The position numbers and the translations under genes were made by a program. DNA of 64,000 nucleotides from Saccharum officinarum (Eukaryota; Streptophyta; Magnoliopsida; Poales; Poaceae): the NCBI GenBank assembly GCA_020631735.1, contig CM036188.1:12814214-12878213 (forward strand), read 5' to 3'. Below, piece after piece: positions 1-8,500 of the stretch. The notes beneath the pieces are model-generated. The model was given only the letters and a program-made list of their open reading frames with translations, did not search any database and was not told the DNA's origin. Numbering within the stretch: position 1 is the first letter of the stretch; each line of letters opens with the position of its first letter.

Positions 1-567
1 GTTCACGGATAGTTTCAGAAATCAACATAGCATTCCTGCTGTTGCAGACAAAATGGTGAGGCGTGAGACCAAAAACAAGCTGCTAGTTCATCATCAGTTC
101 ATCGCATCCCTGACATCTCTCTTCTGTTCTACCAACCACGGCGCTGGTCGCTCCCACCACGGCCGCCTGAATTTCCAACTGGGCGCCAAGCCGTCTGCTG
201 CCTGTGGAACGTGGCCGTACTGCCCTCTTCCTGCACAAGCGCTTCCTTCCGTTCCGTCGGCTGGTAAGTGTAGGCACCACCTCTGTCATTCCTGCTGCCT
301 CGGCTTTGCCTCATGTCAGCCCCATGGAAACCTCTCCCGTAGCCGCGGCCACTGCCCAGCGCTGTCTCGGCAGTGATGGCTCTCCCTCTCCCACGTCCAA
401 AGCCGCTGATCATCGGCTGCGGCTCTGCCAAGGTTGGGATGGTTTCAGGCGGTGGTCGGCTACCAGGATAGGTGTGCCACAGCGGCCTCTTTGGAATCTC
501 AGTTTCAGTTATAGTCTGCAAAAAGACATGATTTCTTTCAGAGATTGATGGCAAAACTGGCGGTATG
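1..567 (-). pseudogene. Partial second copy of the XRN last exon and 3' flank
   Basis: This stretch aligns almost base for base with 5390-5947, which holds the terminal coding exon and 3' flank of the XRN gene. It differs by several small indels: an expanded segment near 232-262, extra A bases near 520-523 and 553-556, and an extra T near 546. These shift the reading frame, so the Gly/Arg-rich C-terminus is broken here. The copy stops exactly at the 100-N gap, and the indels cluster toward that end. It may be a truncated paralogue, a homeologue or allele joined in by the assembler, or a low-quality contig end. The left end probably continues outside the window. Confidence 0.75.
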
Positions 568-667
568 NNNNNNNNNNNNNNNNNNNNNNNNNNNNNNNNN
601 NNNNNNNNNNNNNNNNNNNNNNNNNNNNNNNNNNNNNNNNNNNNNNNNNNNNNNNNNNNNNNNNNNN
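568..667. other. Assembly gap (100 N)
   Basis: A run of exactly 100 N, the usual placeholder for a gap of unknown size. It hides most of the 5' LTR of the element that follows and the junction with the XRN exon copy. Confidence 0.98.
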
Positions 668-752
668 CCGAGCGTGTTCGCCGGCCAACCCTGCTTGTCG
701 ACTCCACTGTCCCGGTCGTGCGTGTGACGCCGGTAGCTATCCAGGAACGTCA
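668..752 (+). repeat. 3' end of the 5' LTR
   Basis: Matches the last 84 or so bases of the 3' LTR (about 4029-4114), including the shared GAGCGTGTTCGCCGGCCAAC and GCCGGTAGCTATCCAGGAAC blocks. It differs by several substitutions and indels, so the two LTRs have diverged. It ends in ACGTCA where the other ends in ACGTGACA. Confidence 0.8.
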
Positions 753-756
753 TATT

Positions 757-768
757 TGGTACCAGAGC
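757..768 (+). other. Primer-binding site (initiator Met-tRNA type)
   Basis: TGGTACCAGAGC lies 4 bases after the LTR. It differs at one base from TGGTATCAGAGC, the complement of the plant initiator Met-tRNA 3' end used by most plant LTR elements. Confidence 0.75.
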
Positions 769-830
769 AAGGGTTCATCACCACCGGATCCGCTCGATTC
801 CACCAGCTCTCCACCAACACTAACACTCGT

Positions 831-1376
831 ATGGCTACCGTTGAGGACAAGCTGGATGCGCTGTCCGCGCAGATGACCTTCATGCTGCAGATGATGGAGG
901 AAGCGAACGCGGGGATGTGCCGCACCCTAAGGACCAGCGCAGCTGCGTCGCGGTCGTCCGCACCGTCGTCTTCGCCCGCTCCACCGGTGTCCTCTACTCC
1001 GGCTGCAGTGCCGACAGCTGTGGCACGCCATCCACAACCGCACGGACTGCAGCGCCTACGACCATCACCACCATGCTGCCCGTGTCATCGACAAGTGCTC
1101 GTCGTGTTCTCCGCCAGCATCGACGCGCCGGCCGAACCCACCGCTGCACCGACCTCCTCGTCGACACCGACTGCTCTGCGTCCAGCGCCCAGATCCGCCA
1201 CCACCACTACGCTGGGTGCCATCGACGAGCGCGCGGTCACGTGGTGCTTCGGCAGCAAGCACGCCGCGGTCATCCCCGCTGCTCATCCCCGAGCCACCAC
1301 ACCTTCGACCGCTTCACCGACCGTGGCCGTCCTCGACGTTCACCACTGGTCCCCACACCAACGGCACCAACCGTGA
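831..1376 (+). CDS. Gag-like N-terminal ORF of the LTR element
   Basis: The ATG at 831 opens a frame whose first 30 residues (MATVEDKLDALSAQ..., then a Met/Glu-rich helix) resemble the start of many grass Ty3 gag proteins, which often begin with a short coiled-coil-like helix. After that the frame becomes a low-complexity Ser/Thr/Pro/Ala-rich stretch and ends at 1376. A second overlapping frame is open from 917 to 1645, so a frameshift may separate gag segments. No zinc knuckle is visible. I treat it as a decayed or highly divergent gag. Confidence 0.4.
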   Translation: MATVEDKLDALSAQMTFMLQMMEEANAGMCRTLRTSAAASRSSAPSSSPAPPVSSTPAAVPTAVARHPQPHGLQRLRPSPPCCPCHRQVLVVFSASIDAPAEPTAAPTSSSTPTALRPAPRSATTTTLGAIDERAVTWCFGSKHAAVIPAAHPRATTPSTASPTVAVLDVHHWSPHQRHQP

Positions 1377-1791
1377 CATCAACCATCGTGCAGATGGCCA
1401 CGACCGTCAGGCCACTGCCCACGCCGCATCAGCAATCTCAAGTACAGAGGACGATGCAATCAACACGTTGCCCACCAGGTGTTCGACAACTCGCCTCTGC
1501 CGCAGCACCAACATGCTGGTTTCTGGGAGCAGCGTCAACACCATCTCAAACTGTGCTGCCGTCATCAGCGACACACACGCTCGCCAAACAAGTTGCAGCT
1601 CCAGCAGTTGGCATGTCCCAGTATGCACACCAGGTGTTACAGTGACATCCACAAAGCTACTATCCTAAATCAGTTAATCATGGCAAGTGCTATGACTCAG
1701 TAATGTTGTGGCCACCTCCTGTGAGTCACGCAAGGAATTACTGTGCTCCATGTGTGTTTGACCGTGGGAAGAATAGAAGGGCAAGTGGATA

Positions 1792-3582
1792 GTGAATGCC
1801 AATGTTCAGGAGGCTCCTAAGGTGTTTGCTGGAATGACCAATATGAGTCCAGAGAGGTTAGCACCATTACCTGCTACCTTGGTTGACAAGGGACCATGGC
1901 CACCTCCTCTAAAAGACGGTAACTCCTTGCTCACAGACACCTACCTGTTATGCTTACATTCAGGGCAACCCTTTAATAGTGGTCAGATAGATGTGACATT
2001 GAGGCAGCCAAGGCCACCACCTCTGTTGATTGACCTGATGGATTCTGATGGTCCGCTCAAGTCAACACCATGGCCATCTTTCTATGAGTCTGCAGCTGCT
2101 CTGCATTTGCAAAATTCATCAGCATTGGAGCTTGCTATTTCCTTAACAGCAGTACAAACATTATCAGTGTGGCAAGAAGTGAGTGGTAAGGCTCTGGACT
2201 CCATAACTCTATTGCCGACTTTGTGCTCCCGTGCTAGTGATGGTTTATATCAACTGAAAACTGTGATATCATACACAAACAGTTATATACTGCTATTCAG
2301 TTTCAGTCAGTATGCTTCTCTATTGCTACATTCTGGTCATTGCTATCATCAACCAGTGCAGTGGAAGCCCCCATGGATATCTCTGTTATACATCTTCAGT
2401 AATAGACCCAATATTGCCTGCAGTCTCAGGATCAGGACTGCCACAGTGCCTCATTTTGTTCTGGTGGTCAGTGGTGCTAAGTTGCAATTCTGATGATTTC
2501 AGTACCGGAATTTGTTGGGAGAGGTAGTGGGTCTGTGCTTGTATTTCAGATATCTAGTAAGCCAGTTGCTGCATATTGTCCCCTCTCCAAGGCTTATGAT
2601 CTGTATAGCTTCTGCACAGTACTCACAAACTATCTTTAGAATTTGTGTGCCTGAAGCCATACCCTTGTTCTCATTTAATCATACTCCTGTTGTGTTTTCC
2701 TACATTGAGGGGCTGCGTCATGATTCCATTATACCAAGGATCATTTCTCCAGCTAGTACCATGTCAGGGAAGAGGTGTCGACAAAACTGGAAACCACCAT
2801 GGGCATCTTTAGTATGCAAGGTTATCACCTGGAAATTTCTTGCACGAGTACGTAATCTGCAGCGCAGCGGAACCGTGGTTGCAATGTTTCTGGGGCTTAG
2901 TGGAGCGAAACTGATGACCGCTTATGAGTTTGCTATGGAGCTATCATTATGTGAGCACAAGCTTCTTTTCTCTGAAGAGCTGACTGTCCTCAAGTTTGCC
3001 AACCATCTATGTGAAAGCTCTAGAATATCTGAATTGTTTCTATTCCAGAAAATTACTGCAGTTGGTTGGGATGCCTGTGATATGCAGCTGAGCCATGGAA
3101 TCCATATGGTGGTCACTCTGTACATCATCAGAAAATGGACAGGCACATCGAACTTTGATGGCAAAGTAATTCTGCTATGTGTCTCCAAAGTGAGAAAGTT
3201 ACTTGGAGTAAATCAGATTGCTGCCAAGCTGATTCTGCATTGGCCTGAATACACCAAGAACCATATTTTTCTATTTAGGAGTAAGCATATTTCCTTGGTT
3301 ACCTCTTACTGGAGCACTAAAAGCAGATTTCAGATAATCCTGTTCATGGAGTATTTTTGCTACAGCTCTCTGGGGTTATGCCACATACAGATTACAGATC
3401 AACAAGAAGCTGGAGATAAGCACTGCTCGTTTACTCAATCTGCACTATCACATCTTAGTGTCATCAAGCGTGTGGAGTACACGGGTGCAAGGTCAAGGAT
3501 ATTTAAATGCATCAGTAACACAGTGAATTGTTTGCAGTCAGTGAGGTCTCACTTCTACAACTTGATGATTGAGGACCCTTAA
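1792..3582 (+). CDS. Internal ORF pair of unknown function in the LTR element
   Basis: Two open stretches in one frame (1792-2493 and about 2497-3582) are separated only by two consecutive TGA codons at 2491-2496. The same frame is also open at 1216-1668. Together they would encode about 590 residues. I recognise no domain. A Pro/Trp motif (GPWPPP, RPPPL, STPWPSF, KPPWISL, KPPWASL) recurs along the frame, so the region may descend from internal repeats. It fills the place where pol should be. It may be coding with readthrough, or simply sequence with few stops; codon statistics across copies would decide. Confidence 0.3.
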
Positions 3583-3797
3583 ATTGTCGTCATGATGGCC
3601 TACAGTAGGAAACGACTCCTTTGGGAACCTCCAATTACAAAACATGGTGAGTGGTCTGCTTCTCCGTTTGTGCTATCAACGGTTCTGGTGATTCATTTTC
3701 AAGCATCTACAAGTCAAACGTGGTGAGTGGTTGACAAAGAGATCAACGTCAAACATCTGTTGTTGAAGAATTCATAGCTTGAGGGCAAGCTATGGCT

Positions 3798-3811
3798 TAA
3801 GGAGGGGAGAA
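3798..3811 (+). other. Polypurine tract
   Basis: The purine run AAGGAGGGGAGAA directly precedes the TGTCATGACC start of the 3' LTR, as expected for the plus-strand primer of an LTR element. Confidence 0.85.
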
Positions 3812-4114
3812 TGTCATGACCTCGGCTATGGGCCAGTATTGAGTAGTTAGCGGTTTTAGTGTTTGGGCCTGCGAGCCTGTTTTGGTGTTGGGCTTGGCCC
3901 ATTAAATGAACCTATATGGGTACCCTAGTGTTGTCGAATGAGATCATCGATGAACAAGTCAATTATTCCCCATCTCTATCGTCTTCCTCCTCCAGGCTTC
4001 CTTGATTGAGACGGCGTCGCTGTGCTCTCTGCCGAGCGTGTTCGCCGGCCAACCCTCTAGTCACTTCCACTTTCCGCCGTGCGTGTACGCCGGTAGCTAT
4101 CCAGGAACGTGACA
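3812..4114 (+). repeat. 3' LTR (303 bp)
   Basis: Starts TGTCATGACC and ends ACGTGACA, giving TG...CA ends. It follows the purine tract and its last 85 bases match 668-752. Confidence 0.85.
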
Positions 4115-4130
4115 ACCACCTACCAGCTCG

Positions 4131-4199
4131 CAATACGTATGAGCTGGTTCAATACCAAAGCCCAGTTCATCAATACGTGTATGGGCTGGTTCAATACCA
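4131..4199 (+). repeat. Short direct repeat, about 41-bp unit
   Basis: The block CAATACGT(A/G)TATG(A/G)GCTGGTTCAATACC occurs twice, about 40 bases apart, immediately beyond the LTR element. Confidence 0.6.
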
Positions 4200-4259
4200 A
4201 AAGTTTAGCAGAGGTTTGATCTAACTCAACCTGGCCAGGGCTGCTCCAGCCTTATCTAT

Positions 4260-4481
4260 TACTCCTCCATCCCAAATTATAAGTTATTTTAACTTTTTGG
4301 GATTCAAAGCATCTCAAGTTTGATCAAATTTATAAATGTATTAACATCTATGATACCAAATAAGTATCATTATTATATTTTTCATTAATTATATTTTTAT
4401 ATTAATATCTATTTTATGTCATAAATGTTTGTAATTCTTTTCATAATTTAAAAAACTTATAATTTGAAATGGAGGAAAGTA
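4260..4481. mobile_element. Stowaway-type MITE
   Basis: An AT-rich element of about 220 bp flanked by TA dinucleotides. Its ends are inverted: CTCCTCCATCCCAAATTATA at the left and the complement of TATAATTTGAAATGGAGGAAAG at the right. TA target duplications and CTCC(C/T)TCC-type ends define Stowaway (Tc1/mariner) MITEs of grasses. Confidence 0.85.
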
Positions 4482-5390
4482 TAATAGTTTACACGCACAA
4501 CAATGCTAATCAGTGACTACCGATAGGAATCCCCTCCCAAGTCCCTGCCCTCGCGTAGTGCTCATAAGGCGATTACATCTTTACGGCTCTCGTACAGGCG
4601 ATACTCAGAATCATAGGAGCTGGATGAGCGACTTCAACCTACTGAAACCAACATGATCCACAAGCTAGCTTCCTCAGTGATCAACTGCACAAGGAGCGAC
4701 ACCGTGGTGCTTGTTCGTTGTCCCTGCAGATTTTTTTTATTATTGTGAAAATTTCTAGGATTTTTCTCTTTTGCTAACGCGTCTGGTGAGAATTAATGTG
4801 GCAATAGTAGATTGAACGTAATTTAGGAGGTTATTTTACATTATCTTTCATAATTACAAAGGTGGATAATCTATAGAATCATTATGGCGTATTTAAATTA
4901 TCTTCCATAATAACACATGTGAGTAATTTTGATAAAATTAGAGAATTATTTTAAATTATTTTTTATAAGATGTAATGTGAGGGGATTAATTATTTTGAAT
5001 TATGTTTTCTAATAGTAAAGTGAGTAATTTAGATCTAATTTAGAGGGATGTTTTTAATTATCTTTCATGATGACATACGTGGGTAATTTATTTATATAAA
5101 ATTCGGTGGTTATTTTGAACCGTCTTTTGTAATGACAAAGGTGAGTACTTTAGATGCAAAATTTGAGGCTTACTTTATGTATTTTTTTATAAATTGTGGT
5201 GATTAATTTTTTATAAATTACAATAGATCTAATGACTAATATCGATGATGATTATTAGAGTCTATCAAGCGGATCCAAATGGGACAATCTGCCAGACCCA
5301 AATTAGCAACGCAAATAAACCATCTTCTGTCTCAATCCAAACAAGCAAGGAACGAGGGAACATTGTGCCAAAGCACCTCTGGTTTGACAG
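4482..5390. repeat. AT-rich intergenic DNA with a degenerate tandem array
   Basis: No gene is visible. Between about 4800 and 5230 a phrase of the form 'GTGAGTAATTT...TTTAGAGG-TTATTTTAAATTATCTTTCATAATGACA' recurs about five times at spacings near 80 bases with heavy divergence. The remainder is unremarkable. Confidence 0.55.
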
Positions 5391-5517
5391 ATCACGGATA
5401 GTTTCAGAAATCAACATAGCATTCCTGCTGTTGCAGACAAAATGGTGAGGCGTGAGACCAAAAACAAGCTGCTAGTTCATCATCAGTTCATCGCATCCCT
5501 GACATCTCTCTTCTGTT

Positions 5518-8500
5518 CTACCAACCACGGCGCTGGTCGCTCCCACCACGGCCGCCTGAATTTCCAACTGGGCGCCAAGCCGTCTGCTGCCTGTGGAACG
5601 TGGGGCCGTACTGCCCTCTTCCTGCACAAGCGCTTCCGTCCGGCTGGTAAGTGTAGGCACCACCTCTGTCATTCCTGCTGCCTCGGCTTTGCGCCATGTC
5701 AGCCCCATGGAAACCTCTCCCGTAGCCGCGGCCACTGCCCAGCGCTGTCTCGGCAGTGATGGCTCTCCCTCTCCCACGTCCAAAGCCGCTGATCATCGGC
5801 TGCGGCTCTGCCAAGGTTGGGATGGTTTCAGGCGGTGGTCGGCTACCAGGATAGGTGTGCCACAGCGGCCTCTTTGGAATCTCAGTTTCAGTTATAGTCT
5901 GCAAAAGACATGATTTCTTTCAGAGATGATGGCAAACTGGCGGTATGGTGCCAAATGCCCAGTGAACGAGTGAAATGCGCAGCCAAAGAGACATCTGAAT
6001 ATACCTTTTCAGGTTTTTTGACATTATCAAGTAACCTTGGAATGATTTGCGCTGGTTCTGGGTTGGAGAACAAGAATGATCTGAAACATACACAGGAACA
6101 TGTAGTGAAAATTAAAGGATGACTTCTTTTCTTAGAAAATTACTGCCTGAATATGATAGGGTCAAGAGTAAACATACATTGTCTGGTCATTCCTAATGTC
6201 CTGTAGATCTCTTATCGGTGAACGGAAGAAACCACAGCTTATACTGTCGTCGTTGACAGGCGACAACCACCCTCCAAGTTCACTATGTGGAATGAAATTT
6301 AGGATTTAGCAACATTCTTATAAGTTGCTCAGAAATAGAAGAAATGCATACGTAGCATCAGTTCAGACTTGATTGTACCTGGTAGATTGATCTGTCGGAA
6401 GCTTTTTTGACAAACAGTCAGATGTCTGCGCAAATGCTGCACCAGTTGGCAGAGTATTTGAGTTCCTCAGGAAGATCTTCTCCTGCCGAACTGTGTTCCT
6501 ATTTATCTCATGTACCTATAAAATAAAAACAATGTAAAACGCTCACGTGCAACATACTCTAGTAGACAATTTGCATAGAAGGTAGGCAATTTCTTTTACT
6601 GCAAGTTTGTCCTCCACCGTCTTGGTAGCCAGAATCAGCAGCTTTTCATCAATGAATGGCAACATTACAATACCCTGAAACAATTTATTTCCGAGAAAAC
6701 TAGCATGTGTGAAGAAGGCTTTCTTTTTCTTTTACAACTAGCCAATGCGGGGTCTTACATGTAGCCAATGTGCATCAAAATATGGGTAACCTAGCCTTAT
6801 ATTATGAACTCATATATATGGAATAATCACTTACTTGCCACAAGAAACGTTTCCCATGGGTATCAATCTGTACATCTGGTGAGAAAAATAAATTCCCATT
6901 TAGTTCAGTATATGGTACTCAGATTATATGATGACTTTAGAATAACAAGTACACCTGACGGATAGAATTTATGTATTAAAGACTCTTCATTTTCCATCAG
7001 TTCTCTGTAACACTTTGGTAGTGCACATGAGCTGCGACAGAAAATAAACTTAAATTTCAATTAAAACATTGCGATGAAGAATGTGCATTATAAAATAAAG
7101 AATAGTTCACGTGCCTTTCTTTTGGAAGAACTGCCATGAGCTGATCGAATGGACTTAGTGGCTTATCAATGGTGAAAGATATCTTGAACTGAGAGAGCCC
7201 TTCAAAATCAGATGCAAAAGGAGCATAATAGAAGGGATAGTACCTGCAGAAAACAAAACAGACATGCTATGCATAATACATAGAATGGAAACATTCGCTA
7301 GTACATGTCCATAAGAATTAGCAGTCATACATCACTCATGTGGAACTATTTATCAAGATTATCAATTATTTGAACTATTCATCATTCGATTTCGAAACAA
7401 TGGAAGCATACTAGTACAATGTATAAGGAGATACATGTACAAATGAAAGCTCTGATCATAAATATGTATATCCTACCAGCTCCACGATGGCACATCTGCA
7501 AAATAGTACCGCAGCACCCAACAAAGTCCTTCCAGATACTTTTGAACCTAAATTAAGCCAGTGATAGAGAAAGTTAACAAAATATGATGTCTCTTCAAAG
7601 CGCCCACTGGTATTAAAATTTTATCTGCACAGAGAAACAGGAAAAATCATAACCATGTCTTTCTTCAGCTTCCCAACTTCATTAGATTTTTCCACACCAA
7701 ACTTTTCCCTGTAGAATCGAGACTTCCACCCCGCCAATCCCAATCTTACCTGCAATGGCATGTCAAACTTTGCACATATGTGAAATATTTTCTCAAATAG
7801 GCGCTACTAACCGCGTCATGTTTACAGGCTCCACTTTTTATAAGGTCTTGCTTGTTACGAAGAATATCCTTTAAGTTTCGCCTCAGCTCTAAGGTATTTG
7901 CAATTACCTAAGGAACAGGAGAGTCAAATTCAAAACAAGGAATAATATGGATGGACTTTGGAAAATAAGTTTAGGAGAAATGATAAGGTATTGCCCAGAT
8001 ATCCAACAAAAGTAGAAATAAATAGGTAAGCTCTTCCCTACATCTGACTCGTCTTGGCTGTAGGCGGAAATACTGCAGTTTGTTGAAAAAGACTTTACTG
8101 TCAAATCTGGACCATCAGGATTTTCTTCCTAAGTAGAAGAAAGCTTGAGATTAAAAAAATGAATATGACAGTAATCAGGACAAAACTTTTAGCCGTATAT
8201 AGCCCTCACCATATTGTCATAGTTTCTTTCTTTCCATTCTTCAGCAGCTTGGTGCACGAATTTGCGCTGTGACCTCTGCATGTAATCAACAAGTTCCATT
8301 GGCACTATTGTACACTTTGACCAAAGGATCATAAGTTCTCTGACATACCTCTCGCAGTTCATATCTTTTAAGAAAAATTTTCTCTTCACACAAGGACAGT
8401 TCATGAAAAAACTTTTCCAACCTCGAAACTTCAAGGTATGCAGCATGTTTGTCTTTTAACTGTTTTTGGTAGCAACAGAAGTACATCAAAACATAACTCA

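Larger units (their letters stand above)
668..4114 (+). mobile_element. LTR retrotransposon, Ty3-type, probably non-autonomous
   Basis: A plus-strand element recognised by the 3' end of a 5' LTR (668-752), a primer-binding-site-like sequence (757-768), a purine tract (3798-3811) and a full 3' LTR (3812-4114). The internal region is only about 3.05 kb. I find no protease, reverse transcriptase, RNase H or integrase motif in any frame, so the element would depend on enzymes from a relative. The first ATG (831) opens a peptide of gag style beginning MATVEDKLDALSAQ. Target-site duplication cannot be checked because the left edge is in the gap. The Ty3 assignment rests on the purine tract/LTR start and the gag-like opening and is an inference. 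Confidence 0.75.

Noticed and set aside
53..548. Plus-strand ORFs over the XRN exon copies
   Set aside because: They are antisense shadows of the Gly/Arg-rich XRN C-terminus; the same ORFs recur at 5442-5913 opposite the true exon.
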